From positions 3,968,001 through 4,032,000 of the forward strand of contig NW_020825288.1 of the NCBI RefSeq assembly GCF_003286085.1: a DNA stretch of 64,000 nucleotides. The letters are read 5' to 3'. Below the pieces are notes generated by a model, which searched no databases, was not told the DNA's origin, and saw only the letters and a program-made list of their open reading frames with translations. The stretch's first letter is position 1; each line of letters opens with the position of its first letter. Made by a program: the position numbers and the translations under genes. Below are positions 1 to 21,327 of this stretch, one piece after another. The stretch is from Drosophila persimilis (Eukaryota > Arthropoda > Insecta > Diptera > Drosophilidae).

Positions 1-2130
1 GGGCACAAAATACACACCCACACACACGCAGGACATTGCAAATTGTTTTATCACAGTTTTGGGGCAACCTTTTGTCGGAGTCCTAGCACCCCCATCCCGC
101 TGCCACTCTTCCGGCCACACACTCAATTAAAACTCAAGACCCATCATAATGCCTGCGCCTTTTAGTCTTGATGTTACAACCTTTTCGACACTTTTTTTGG
201 TTTTTTTCTATGAAAAAGGATTTCTTTTTCTTTTTTTCTGCACAATTTTTTGTCGTGTTTTGGGGGAAAGGTGGACATCGTCGGCATCTGAAAAGTGTGT
301 AAAGTTTAAAGAGCCTTAAGGGATTATGCGCACAAATGTGTTGAAATTCGGGTCTTAATGATAGACCAACAAAAAAGACAGCACAAAAAAATGTTGCTGA
401 AATGCGGCTCGGCTCCAAAAAAAAAAGGACAAAAAGGACAAACATTTCGGGCCGTGGCTTATGGCCATTTATAGATAAGAAGGTGGCCCGGAAAATTGCC
501 AAAGCTCAGGCACTCGACCCGATTGACTGGCTGCTTATTAGTGTCCTGCCAACTGTGTCCCCTGTCCGTTGGCCACTGTACAGCAGTGACAGGGATAAGT
601 GAGCATAAGCCCACAAAGGAGCAAAGGAGCAAAGGAGCCTTTGCTTTCCAGGCAACATTTGACAAGATTTCTGCCTAAGCAGTCCGAAAATACGGCAGGT
701 GGCGGTCTGTCCCGGTCTAAGAACTAATTTTCATTTAATATTTTTGTAATATCCCTTTATTTACATTTATTTGTTTGTTCAGCATTGACTCGCTGACATT
801 TCTACCCGCTGATGTTTGCTTGCCCGATTGTTTGTCTGTTTGTCCCTTCCAAAATCTGTCAACTTCGAGGCATTCGAGACTCTGCTCAAGTGGACTTCTC
901 GAGTGACTCTCCGGGAGATGACTCGTCGCGTGTCCAAATATTGTTGTTTACACAGCCTCTAAGGGGACAGTTTGGACAGTGATTCGGAAGGTTGTAAGGT
1001 CTAAGGGGAATGTACCAAAAATTACAAGAATTATAACAAAATATATAAATACAATTGAGTCTTGAGGATCATAACGAAACCTTATCCACGGGCAAATACT
1101 AACTGATCTCTGGTTTTAGCTAAAATTCGGAACAATCTGATTCGTACTAACTGATTCTTTTCTCCATCAACGAGCTATCTATTTCTCTTGAACTGCATTA
1201 GTCCCTGTAACAGCCGTCAGTTTCCGTGTATCCTCAGTGTATCCCATGAGTAGTGGACACTTTCCTATTTCAAACTTTCAATGCTGTAAGCTCTGCACAG
1301 CCCGATGCTGCCATTATTCCCATTCTCTATTTGGCCAACTTTCAGCTCGAAAATGTTACCTAGACAAGATGCTACAATGTGCCTAAGCACATTCGGAAAT
1401 TCCTTTGGGTTTATGCTCCAAACCCATCCCGAGGCCTTCCTTCCTCATCCCCGCCCAGGCATCGCCCATTACGGGCAACAACAATGGGAAATAGCAAAAA
1501 CAAAAGGCAATCAAAAAAGGCGCACTGCTTAAAATAAAAAATAACAAAAAAAGAGGAAACTGGAAACGGAAAAGGAAATACTTGCAACTAAGTTTCCACT
1601 CTTCATGGCCGTGGCCGAGGAGGGTAAATTATATTACGTGAGAGTGCACATGGTGAAATTCCCAAACTCTACTTAGTGTCTCATCATCAGTGGCGGAGAT
1701 GGTGGGGCGACGGGGGTAGGCGGTGTGGGAGTGGTGCTGATGGTGGTGCGTTCCGGTAGGAATCAAATATAAAATACATTTAAAAAAGTAAACTTCTAGG
1801 TATTAAGAAGGCGAATGCCGAGCAGAGGCGGGCAAAAGAATCGGCATCAGAAACAGCAATGGAATCGGAATTGGAATCGGAATCGGAATCAGAGAGACAA
1901 AGCCGAGTGGATGGGACACTAAGTAGCAAATGCAACTGACTCTGTGGCAAGTGGCTTACACTTACACTGCCATCCTGCCACTGCCACTGCCACTCTCGGG
2001 AGGGTGGGGGCGTATGTTAATTTGGTTGCTACACAAAGTGAGATTGATTTCGGCATCCGTACACTTGACTTGAGTCGATTTAAAATTTCTGCCACCACAA
2101 CAGCAGCATGAAATATTCAAATGGAATTCA
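1..2130. other. non-coding DNA, 3' side of slou
   Basis: No supported gene. Poly-T/A runs (190-240), a GGAATC short tandem repeat (about 1858-1890) and an isolated TATCCTCAGTGTATCC word near 1230 resembling the ends of the AT-rich elements elsewhere in this window. Confidence 0.6.
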
Positions 2131-2160
2131 ATCGCACACACACACACACACACACACGCA
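2131..2160. repeat. CA microsatellite
   Basis: About 12 consecutive CA units. Confidence 0.9.
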
Positions 2161-5100
2161 CAGTTCGATTTGTTCTCGAGTGCAATTCCAGACGTAGTCC
2201 GGACATAGGATTCCGGATTCCGTGTCTGGGCCAGGGCCCGGACTGCCAGCTCTTAAGTGCGGTTGCAAATGTCAATTGGCCGTTCGGCCAAAATCGAACC
2301 TGGTAACCGATTGCATTTTAATTTTCCATCTCCCTTTGGGGAAATGCTTTTCCTGCTGTGGCTGCTGGAGAGATTGGCAAACTCTCTCTGGCATCGATCT
2401 CGTTTTCTTATTTACATTAAAAGTTGTTTGCATTCACTTAAAAGGATAAGCAATGTCCTTTTAATGGGTTTCAAATTGAATAAAGGATTAAGTTGTTAGT
2501 TTAAAATTGAATTGCGTACGCTCGTTCGGTTCAGGACCAGCCAGCCCAAAGGGTTAGTTTCCGCCCCAGGGCCCATGGCCCAGGGCAGGGGCTGCAAACC
2601 CATTTCACGCTGCTGCCCGGAAATCGAACGTCGAACAATGAAAAACAAATATGTGAGTAAAAACCAATAGATATAACGACCCGAAGCCCATACACTAATT
2701 AGCAACGGCTAGCACATTAGCGACACGACAGTCCTGGCAACCAGCAGCCAAATCCTCACAGGACCAGCTAGGCATTGCGCTCTGGGGTTGACAGTTGACA
2801 GGAATAGCAACCAGCAATAATTATTTGGCAATTTTGGCAAATCAAATTGATGCGCGGGGCATTGTCATGGCGACCAGATGCGTGTACCGCCTGCAGGTGT
2901 CGCAGCGCATCCTGCAAGTCCTTTGCTCACTTTCTGCCAGCGTAAAACTTTAACGAGCACATTAGCAACATCCCCGGAATGAGTCGCATTCCATTCATTC
3001 TGTGGTGTGGCAACGGGAGCAGGCAGGCAGCTATTTGTTAAGCCCACCTCATGCTGCGGACCAGGACTGGGGCTGGGACAGGGCCAGGGACAGGGACTGG
3101 GCTCACAATTAGTTGCCGGTCGGGTTGCTCATTTTAAAACTGCCAAGTGAGGGCCAACCCAAAGCTTAGTTTCCCGTCTCGTCTCGTCTCGTTCTTATTA
3201 AAACAGATTTCCTCATTATAGCCGTACCTCCAGAAAACCAAAGCAATTTGCAAATGTCCCGTGCCCGAGAGGCTGGGGGGACTCTTTGTTCGTCTTTGGG
3301 CATTTCGAAAGCCACCGCAGATTGGGGACTAGTTTCCGTTTGGAGGGGGTCCCTTGGGGACGACGGTCCTGTGTTGTCCTGTCCTGTCCCGTATGTGATT
3401 GAGAAAAATCTAGCGCAACAAATGAAACCGAAGGAGAACATGAAAGGTGAAGCTGCCCCGTAATTGTGTTCTATGGCCTTGGAATAAATTAAATAAATTG
3501 ATGCCCCTGTACTACAGCGTCCCGATGATGGTCTAGGCCAAATGTAGCATGAACCTTAAGGAGATGCGAGTGAACCCTCAAGTAAATGCAAATAAATTAA
3601 TCCTTGTAAGAGTAACATCAAAAGATACTTCCTCAAACAAGGACTGCTCCTTGCGGCTGCTTAGCTTTGCCGCAATTCGCGTATTATAATTGCTGTAGTT
3701 TGTTGTCTGCCAGAGCCAGAGTCTCCCCACTCTGGCCCTGGCCCTGCTGTTTTTCTTGGCCAAAACTTCCTGGTGCTGGGAAAACACGGGTGCGAATGTC
3801 TGCCTCCTGGCGGCGTCTCCTTTAATTATGTGCTGGCTTTGTAATGTCACACTTAAGAGGATTTGCGCACAAAGTGCCAAAGCAAGGGGTAGCAGTGACA
3901 TAAATAATCAACCAGCTTGGCCTCAGCTCTTCTCCACTTTGTACCTCTCCGAATGCTGATAGTTTTATGTTTGTTACTGACAAAGATGGGACGGGCCCGG
4001 GCGGGGGCAGCCGCACTTGCCCACAATTTGTGAACAATGCCCGCCGCGGCCGCGTGGCTCAAACAATGGCAACAACTGTAACTGATTTGCCAGCGGCGCC
4101 CCACATAAGTATGCAACGGCAGCAGCAGCAGCAGCAGCCGAGGGAGGCGGTACTGAAAGGCGAACAGGAGTGGGAGTGGCACGATCCGGGTCCCCAGTTG
4201 ACCGAGGCACACGCCCACAGTATAAACAACTCAATTTGAATGCATTTAACCGCGTAATTGAGCCACGTGCCACGGACTGCTACGCGTGCGCTATTTGTGG
4301 CCAACAACCCCCGCCACTCCCCACCTCGCCACAGGAGCCCTGCTTCTGCCCCTTCCTCATCAATCACCGTTCCGTTCTAAGCGCGCCAAATTGCAAACCA
4401 ATTGGCATGCAACTGGTCTTGGTCGCGCGGGCTAATGGGATGGGGGTACGGGTGCGGAATGGAGAGCCCAGTCAAATGCCCAGAAATTAGAACGTAAATG
4501 TTTTCTCACCAAATAAAAACGGCCGACTGGCCGACTGGCGGACTGGCTGACTGCCCGACTGGCCGACTGGCGGTGGTTTGTACGGGTCTGACTTGGCCGT
4601 GGACCGGCCTGTCTGGCCTTTGTGCCTCATTTCGCTACGCTTTCTGGGAAATTAACTGCGAATTATTTTGGGCAGATGAGGCAACGTTGCTCGGTTCGGG
4701 GCAAGGACGGACACACGTTCAATTTCGCTGAATTTGCAATGCATTTCAAACAGGGAAATTCTGCTTGACAGGTGATTGGTCCGGGCGGATGATGCTCCTG
4801 CTACCGCTGCTGATCCTGATGATCCTGATGATGATGAATGGACGACGCGTGCTCCTTAAATGTAAGCCAATTGCGCAGTCAAGTAGCCAAAACAAATGTG
4901 AGAAACGATTTCAAATGAGTTACCATTTAAGGTCTTCAAAATGAGATTGCCTTACTTTATTCAACACTTTTATGGAAAAAAGGCACGACTATACTAATGG
5001 ACAAGGAGTACTATATACACATAACACTAGTACCTATATGGTTTTACTTTCATATAATTATAGGCCTGGTTTAGTAGATTTTATCCTGATACTTAATTCA

Positions 5101-7079
5101 AAACAAATATATATTAACTATATCTTTTAACACTTTTAGACTTAAGGATGAGATAGTTAAAGGTGTGTCAAGCGGGGCGGAACATGCAATGAAAACTAAA
5201 ATTAGTTTCCAATATGTTAAAGTTGATTCCAAAATGCTCCTATTTCCCATCTCCTTTCTATTCCTATTTGTCAGTGTTCCGCCGTTAATCGACCATAAGA
5301 ATCGACATATAATTTTCAGCACAAAGGTAGTTTAGAATTTTATTGCCCATGCGCAATTTCAAATATTAATAGCCCTGGAAAAACAGCAGAAGAACCAGTT
5401 ACAGCTCACAGCTCACAGTTCGCTTAAGTTCCGGGGCAAACAATGGTAAAAAAATAAAAACCCGTAACACTTACTGCCAGAGCTGTAGCTCGCTCGGAAG
5501 CTGCTCAGCTTCAATATTACATGAGCACAAATTGCAATTTAATCCACAGATGTCAGCATTACGATCAGTGTCTCTGTCTCAGCCCTTTTGCACGTGCCCA
5601 GGCCCAGGCTCCGGGTACTGGCTACTGGCTCTGTTCCGGCTGTGGCAGTGTTCGTTGGCTCTTGCCCCGCCGCGGCGTGTGTCAAGTTGAAAAATGGCAT
5701 TAAAGTCACATTGACAATCATCAAAATGTGATTCGCTTGGAAAACAACAAAGGCGAAGGAAAACCCACCCCGGCGAGCGGGTCTGGCTCAAGACACATGT
5801 GCAGGACCCGTTCCCTGGCGACACTTTAGCGTATCCGGCCGCTCCCCCTGGCCCACTCGCTCGCCGCCCCCTCGGACTCTTCATCAAAAATGCCCTGCGC
5901 AAATCTGTCATATAACTTTGGCAAAAGGACTCTTGGGAGCTTGTTTATGTCAACTTCTGGCCATAATTTATATGTGCCCAGCCCGCATGTGTATGCATTC
6001 GAGTGGGCGTGGCATACTTATTAAATTTTAATTGCCATCGGATAGGGTGCAGCGCGCTGTGTGCTGCCGGAGGCACTAGCAAATGGCAGACTAAATGAAC
6101 TAAACTAAGTCGCGACTTTATCTACCACTCACAATTAGACATCCAGCTTGGCTGCTCAAGCGACTGTCGTTTCCACAGTCTCCTTCGCAGTCCCCACTCT
6201 CACTCCTCAGCACTCAGTCGGGTCTCTTCGGGGTCTGTTTCTGCAGCTTTCCATTTATCTCTACTTCGGCAGGGGGTTTTGGAGCGCACTCAGACGCGAA
6301 ATTGTCGCCGTCGAGCAGCAATCCAAATTCAATTAAACAAACACAATAAGTTTTCGATAAAGCCGCACTGATAAAGAAGACAAACTAAATATTCGCATAA
6401 AATTTACTAGCACCAACCAGCACTGGGGGAGGATGACAGTGGCAGAGGCAGTGGCATGAAAGGGTGGGTCGGACAGACGCAGAGTCTGTTGCAGCAGAGT
6501 CAATGGTGCAGATTAAATGTGGCTCACACCACACACACACACACACAAACAAAAATACACTCGAAACGATGATGATGATGATGTGATGTATGCGTAATCT
6601 GGAGCAATTCAGGCGCATAAGAAGGAGCGCTCCCTCGGAAACCACCCAGGAAGCCCACTAAAACAGGCATCCGAAATCGAATTCAAATTCGCTAAAACTC
6701 AGCTCGGATTATGCAGAGGCAGAGGCAGGCAGTGGAAACATCTTAATTGCGTGAATGTCGCGCCTTGATTTTCCAACAATTTTCCGGTTTTCCCCCGGCT
6801 TCCAGCTAGTGGCCATACAGACGGGATTGGAAAGCAATTGTCTTGGATTTGAGTCAAGGCGTTGGGCCTTGTTAAGGGTAGCTTAACGGTGTCCTGCCCC
6901 CCGTTAATTTATCGTTTCACTGATTTGTGTATTGGGATGGTACAGGGGCGTGCAGCGAGAGGGTTTATCTCTTGGGCCGGAAAAGTGAACCCACTTGAGT
7001 TACATTTGATTTGAACCCCATTTTCCGAGCGCCTCTGGCACGGTTAGCGTGGGAGCGAGCGTGGAGTGGAGACATTTTC
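2161..7079. other. non-coding DNA, putative slou downstream regulatory region
   Basis: No gene supported. Contains GTCTC repeats (3176-3191), a CAG run (4120-4137), a GGCCGACT-type minisatellite (4521-4578), AC and GAT microsatellites (6530-6585) and scattered TAATTA cores. Confidence 0.55.
4521..4578. repeat. imperfect 8-9-nt minisatellite (GGCCGACT)
   Basis: About six units of GCCGACTG/GCGGACTG/GCTGACTG in tandem. Confidence 0.8.
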
Positions 7080-7860
7080 TAAGTGTCAGTAAATTGTATT
7101 TATAGGCTTGGGTTAACTCTAATCTAAAGATTGTGCTTCAAGAAGAACCGAATTCTACACCAAAAGAAGAAAGCTCATTGCGTTAATCATTGAAAAACAT
7201 TCGATTTTATGGCAAAAACTATTGAGACTTTCGATGTTTTATCAACAGTTTTTAACTTCTACCTATCGAAGTTCTATTCTGACTAAAGGGAATACCCTTG
7301 GCAAATATCAAGTGTGTTTATATTTAGTTGGAAAGGTGAAACAAATATCATTTGTAATCTCTGCGATATAAGGGATTGAGAAATAGAAGAACATACAATA
7401 TATCTTTACAAAATCCTTATAGTATATCGGGTAGTTCTACGAATATCTATACCCACAATTCTATATATACAAAAGCAATATATACAACATAGTTTTACAA
7501 AATCCTTATAGTATATCGGGTTTTCGACTATACGACTATCTATACCCATAATTCTATCAAACCATGTATGTATCTACATCTATCTTTAATTGTAAGATCC
7601 CTATCCCTATATTCCCATATTTTACATATCTCTAGCTCAATTTTTTAGTACTTATAAGACGTAAACGGACGAATATACGGGATAAACGAATATTGCCCAA
7701 GACTAAGCGTAAATATTATTATTTAGTGCTCTTTTCTCAAAGTGTAATTATTGCAATTGAAGCATAATTTAAGCTGAAATATTTTGGGATATCCGAACAC
7801 TACATTTTCGTTTTCATTGCGATTCTGCAATTCTCAAGAGAACTCTTATTCACACTCACC
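7080..7860. other. AT-rich block with internal tandem duplication
   Basis: Distinctly AT-rich relative to both sides. It contains two diverged copies of an approximately 80-nt unit (7391-7470 and 7479-7558, offset about 89 nt), sharing ACAAAATCCTTATAGTATAT and TCTATACCCA. No ORF supported. Probably a degraded repeat. Confidence 0.6.
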
Positions 7861-9061
7861 TGTCGTACCGCTGTCTCGCTCATCGGAAAATTACTTGGGC
7901 CAAAATGTGTATGCAACTAAAATTAGCATTTAATTTTATGCAAATTAAACAAGCTCCCTCTCAGCCCCTTTCCACCCACCGTGTGGCAGGGGCTCTCTTA
8001 TGTGCTTCCGTTTGAATGGCGTGCAGCAGCATTTGCTCACATGTCTGCAGCTGAATAATTTAGCGACTTACATTTACAGAAATTAACGCACACCAACTTA
8101 TTCACAGATACACACACGCGAGTTTGCACACATACATATATGCATGTATGCATGTGTGGGTGCCAGTGCTAGTGCTCGTTGCAAATAGGATTTGGGCGAC
8201 TAATTGCAAAGTACTTAAGCAAAAGCTTTAAACAAATGTAAAAGCAAAATTTTTCATAAATTATTTAGCGAGCAAATGCAGTGGGGAACCAAAAGAAATT
8301 CAGAGTAACACAACGAGAAAGAAGTACAGGATGCAGGAGAGAGTACTTTTCGGCTATGGCAATAGATATAAGGGGCTTTGCCCGGCCATCCGTTTGGCTG
8401 TTCTCACACTTTGTGTCAGCGGCACTCGCGCAGTCAATCCGCATCGAGCTGGCATCGGCCATGCATGGATTTCTGTTTCAATTATACGCATCTTGGCTCT
8501 GGGACCTGGACAGGCAGTGGCGGTCCTGGCCCGCTCCTGGCGATTATAATATCAATGGGTCTCTGTGTGTTTGCAGGAGAGAGGTGTGCGCGCGTGAATT
8601 TATTCATTTGCTTGTCACTGTTTTGACAACCTCTCGCACGCCCAGCTAAAGATCTGGCCCCGGCCCCGGCTCCGGACTCTCGGCATTGTATCACACAAAT
8701 CGGATTAAGAAATTTCGTATTCGCATTCGTTTGCCACATAATTGAATAGCCGGGCTCGTTCGCCTGGTGAGGTGAGTGAGTGAGTGAGTGAGTGTTTGGG
8801 TGCGTGTGAGTGCTTGAGCCGCTCATAGCAAATGAGAAGCAAATTTAAAATTTTACACTTGACTTAGCATTGTTGTCCTGTCATTTCACACGCCTCTGCC
8901 ACACACGGAGCCGACTCCTGCCCGGATCTGTGTCCGTGTCCGTGTCCTTGTCCGTGTCTGTGTGCGGCTCTGCGATAAATTGTTTTTCCCTCGCACCCTC
9001 GTGCGTACAATGGATATTCGGCAATCTGATTTAAGGATACGCTTTGGTTATTTTTAAAATG
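7861..9061. other. non-coding DNA downstream of slou 3' end
   Basis: No gene. Contains an alternating purine-pyrimidine near-palindrome (about 8127-8158) and a GAGT microsatellite (8770-8793). Confidence 0.55.
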
Positions 9062-9424
9062 TTTATTTTACACTTGACATTTATGCAATTTTTGGTTTGC
9101 TCTCTTTTTGATTTTGCTTGCCACTTAAACGCTACAGTGTTAATATTATGGTTTAATTCTAGATATGGCATTCGAGGTTCTCTAAGCGCTAGCATATCAT
9201 ACCGTATGCGTATATAAGTATAGTATTTTTACACGAACTATGTACAGGCACAACTTAATGCATGGAAATAACACAAACCAGGGATAGTACTAAGCACACA
9301 CTTAAAGCAGTTCGACATTTACAATTCATCTGTTTGCCCCCCCGCTGGGGGCGGTGCGGGTTCCCTCGGGAGGCTTCCCTCGCTTTTCGAATAGCTGCAA
9401 CATTCGCTGTTGCATCTTGCAATT
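9062..9424 (-). other. slou: slou 3'UTR with candidate poly(A) signal
   Basis: Downstream of the slou TAA there is about 360 nt of moderately AT-rich sequence. It contains an AATAAA on the minus strand at 9062-9067. This is the nearest canonical signal; a longer UTR cannot be excluded. No coding potential is seen. Confidence 0.4.
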
Positions 9425-17282
<7,858 letters not shown>

Positions 17283-17770
17283 GTTGGATGACGGCTTTCG
17301 TTTCTCAATACACTTGCTGTTACTTGCGATACACTGTTCAAAAACACTGCACGGGGCACGGGTGGCACGGGTGGCACGGCTGGTTCACTGCGGTGTTGCG
17401 CGATGTGTGTCTTGTCCGCTTGATGGCAGCCAATCGACTGTCCACTGATGCCGGCGCGTATCTCACAAAATATCTGGCGATGCTATCCGCTTATCCTGAG
17501 CGTAATCCGGGTACGACGACGACTCACACTGCACGGGGCGAGAGCCGGGAGCGTAATGAGGGTTGCTCGGGTGTCGGGTTGATAATCCAGCAGATGCGAC
17601 GCTGCCCTGCTTCCGTTGAGTGTCCCTGTGGCAAGTCAACTGCTAAATGGGGAAGCACACACAAATCTGTTTGTCGGTTGGTGGTGGGCTATTTCGAGTG
17701 CACAGCACAGTGCCTCTCTCTCCCTCTCTCTCTGTCTGTCTCTCTGTAGCTCTCTCTCTCTCTCTGGCGG
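17283..17770 (-). promoter_or_regulatory. slou 5' leader / promoter-proximal region with GAGA tract
   Basis: Upstream of the slou ATG the minus strand lacks another start codon that would extend the protein convincingly. A long CT/GA tract occurs at about 17716-17765, typical of GAGA-factor-bound Drosophila developmental promoters. No clear TATA box was found, so the transcription start is not assigned. Confidence 0.4.
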
Positions 17771-19503
17771 CACTACACGCCCCCATTTGCCAGAGTTGAG
17801 TGGTTCCTGGGACATTTTGAGTGGGATTGACTCCTCCCTTTCCGTGCGGGAGGGCGGTCATGTCCTAATCTCTACTAGCATCTAATGATTTAATTTGCCT
17901 TGCACTCGTTAGCAAATGTAATGGTCTGTTCCGAGTCTAAGCCACAGCAAGCCAGAGCCGCAGAGCGAGAGAGAGCCGTAGGTGGAACAGAGGAAGAGAG
18001 GAAGAGGACGGGGAAGAGGTTGTCTTTCGGCTCTCTGTTTTACATAGTTCTTCACTCAACTGTAATAGCTGTAAGCCCGAGGAGAACAAAGGCGTGTGTG
18101 GGTGTATCTGGGGTCCCTCTGGATGTGAGGATGTGAGTAATTGTCAAATTATTTAGCGCAAAATTTGTTTGTTTATGCGCTCGGCTGCTTCCGAAATGGA
18201 TCCCCAACTTTTTTATATTTTATTTGCTTTCCCTCTGTTGCGATGTTGCGAGTGGTTTCCTTTTCCTTCCTCTGCTCGCTTATGCCTGGGTGGTTCCTAG
18301 TCATATATGCATGAATGCTTTGTGCCTTTATGGCAGCGGATGGATGGAGGATGCAGGATGGGGGCAGAGGGTACACTGCTCTGCCAGATTTTCTTCAGCT
18401 TAATTGAATTTTAGAATTTGCATGCTTCTCTAATTATGTTGCTAATTAGTTGGTTTATTTATTTGCATTTTTTCCTTTCGTTTTCTCTGTCGTAAATCAT
18501 CTTAAAGGCTACTCAGAGCTGACCATTGTTGGATCTGGTCAGCCCGCTTCCCCCCCTCTTGCCACTTGACTTGACGACACTTCTTTCTATGTAAAACTCG
18601 CAAGTGCTCGAGGGAGACGGTAGACAAACTATTGCTGCACTCTACTTGGGTCTCTCTCTTTACCCTCTCTCTCTCTCTCTCTCTCTCACTTTCTCTCTGC
18701 GCTTGCTCGCTCTCGGCAAAAGATTCTTTTAAATTGAACCAAAAATTTATATGCGCTTTGGCACAGACGATTTAATATCGCATCCAATTTGCGGTTTATA
18801 CGCATCGCAGCAGTGGCCTTCAGTGCGGGGTGAGTGAGGGTTAAGGGTGTCGGAAGGCGGAAGGCGGATAGGCTCTTTTGCTCTGCTCCTCTCTGCTCTC
18901 CGCGCTGGCTGGACCGAGGCTGGGTTTGAGCGCACAATGGGGCGTATAAGTGACATCGTTAAGTGGACGCAGGACGGACCGGACCGGACCGGAGGATGCT
19001 GCTTAATGAACTCCAACGGCAGCAGAGCGAAGATGGAGATTTGGATGGGTGGGCAGCGGAGATAGAAAGCGGAAAGGGAAGTCAATGTGGGGTGGGGGGC
19101 ACCTCTCTATCTCCTCTATCCCCTCCATCAGCATCGTCTTCCTCTAGCTTTTTCTGCTCGTTTTATTGTGCGCCTCGTCACTCGTTAGCACTGCACGGCC
19201 CCGCTCTTCTATAATTAACCGCAGAACGAGTGGGAGAACGGGAACGAGATACTTAATGAGCAGCTTGTTATGCCGTTTTTCGTTTTAATTAGTTTTAAGA
19301 TGCCCGCCGCCGCCGCCGCCGCCGCCAGCACCAATCCAATGCGGCAGCCACTCATTTTAATTGGCCCCCATTGATGGGAGGACTTACGAGGATATGTATG
19401 TATGTATGTACATCAATACATGCACAAGACTATGTACAGAATGCCTGTGGATTTGGAAAGAGAAGGGATCGCTGAGAGAATAATCTCATGTCATCATTCT
19501 CTC
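17771..19503. other. slou upstream region A
   Basis: No supported gene. A long CT tract (about 18665-18697), GAGA words, a GCC run (19306-19327) and TAATTA cores. Plausible promoter-proximal enhancer DNA. Confidence 0.5.
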
Positions 19504-19741
19504 TTTACACAGAGAAAAATACCTGAAAATGTCATAGATTTTCCCCGCAAGTGGAAATTGCAGAAAGAAAGTGTTTTCATTAATACGAAAATATTTTAAA
19601 TAAATTTATTTATTTACAACAAATTTATTCCATATTTATATTGAATATTTTCATAATTCAAAATATTGAAATCGAAATTAATTCTACCGAATTTCACTCT
19701 TTACTATGCGAACTTCTTCTTGCTGATTTCTCTCAGTGTGG
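19504..19741. repeat. AT-rich inverted-end island
   Basis: Left end TTTACACAGAGAAAAAT; right end read in reverse is CCACACTGAGAGAAAT. The interior is strongly AT-rich, with repeated AAATTTATT words. MITE-like architecture, no ORF. Confidence 0.4.
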
Positions 19742-21186
19742 GTAAGTGCTTAACTCTTTTACATGCAAAATTAAATGATGCGCATACGCACGGTAAAACC
19801 GCAAATTATTTTAATTGCTTGTCTCGTCATTATTCATTATTTAAGTGCGCTCAAACAGCCCCGACGTACTATACGGAATACGTTAGTATGTGCACACACG
19901 CATACGCCAATACATGGCTGCTGTGTGTGTGTGTGTGTGTGAGTGGGGCAGGAAAATTGGCAGCTCGCCAGACGGAAACGCACACACACACACACACACA
20001 CGTATGTACATATGTATGCCGTTTCGTCCCCACACAAAAGCCGCTGTTTACATAGACATCAAACTTTTTACGCTGCGGAAAAGCGGAAAATTGCTCTGGC
20101 TGTCGCATGTGTGATGCTCTCTCGCTCCCCCTCATTCTCGCTGGGTTCTGTCTCGCCCTCTCTCTCTCTCTTCTGCTCTGATTTACTTACTCTTCCATTT
20201 AATTAGTGAAAATAAGTATTAAATGAGCAGCTCTTGTTAAAATAAATAGTGCATGCAATGGCGGCAGTTCCACCTCCCTCCCATTCTTTGGCTCTCAACA
20301 GGCTGCGCAAGATTTACAACTAATTAAAAGGCAAATACTGTGCTTCAGGGCAGGAGGGGAGGGGCGAGCAAATCGATGGGCAGATCGAAAAGCCGCTGAC
20401 CTCGCGACAAATGCAATTAAAACTACAAGTGCGCGGCCATCTGCATAATTATGCGTTAATTGAATTATTCTCAATTTATTTCTGCACTGTCAATTTTCCC
20501 GCCCTAAGCCCATGTGCATATGTGTGTGTGTGCCATTGTCCGCTGTATTTGTATATTTAATGAAGTGCGAGCGGTACGGCCTCGCCTCGAGTGGAGACCT
20601 CGACACACTCCCCCTCATCCTGCTCCCCCTCCTCCTCCTCCCAGGACAACGCCTCTCTTCGCCTCGCTCTGTTTATTCGGCCATTTTGTTGTTTGCACTC
20701 CACTTGCCGTAAGCCCCCACGTTAATTTGTTTGACTAATTAAACTAATGAGCGTTCAAAGTTAATACATAAATTAGTCAGCCAGCTGGGTAGAGCGGAGC
20801 GCAGGAGCGCAGGGGCGCAGGAGCGGAGGAGAGCAGACAGCTGCTGGATTGCCGACTAAACTCATTATCCAATTTTGCTGGCAAATCGCTTTTTCGCTAA
20901 GCTCAATTTTGAATAATTCATTAGTTTGGTTTCGATTCAGTCATTCTGTGACTCGTATTGGCTTACGAATATTTCAAAGTATGAGTTTTGATAATGGTAA
21001 TTCTATATAACAGATAATAGAAGGGAAGGGAAGCCTCTTTAAAACATAATGATTATATTTAGTGGTTATTCATATATTTCTCTCATCCTGCCTACTTTTC
21101 ACATAAGTCTACATCTGGTCTCTCTTTCTATCTATGCCCAAACTTCAATACCTTTCGTCCTTAGAGGACATGTGTGAAATACTCTC
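19742..21186. other. spacer between slou and MARCH5-like gene
   Basis: No gene. TG (19922-19941) and CA (19980-20001) microsatellites, a CT tract near 20157-20170, and a homeodomain-core-rich stretch about 20720-20780 containing ACTAATTAAACTAATG. Confidence 0.5.
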
Positions 21187-21192
21187 TTTAAT
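21187..21192 (-). terminator. candidate poly(A) signal for MARCH5-like gene
   Basis: ATTAAA on the minus strand about 136 nt after the TGA. It is the closest recognised variant downstream; no AATAAA is nearer. Confidence 0.3.
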
Positions 21193-21327
21193 TGTCAACA
21201 ACCTAGAGCTAAAACAGGGTTCCAAAAAGGCTTGACAATAATAGTTAGTTCGGATTTTCCTAATAAATATAATATAATGTTGCCGATGTGTTGCTGCACA
21301 CTTATGATTAAACACTCTCGATTTCGA

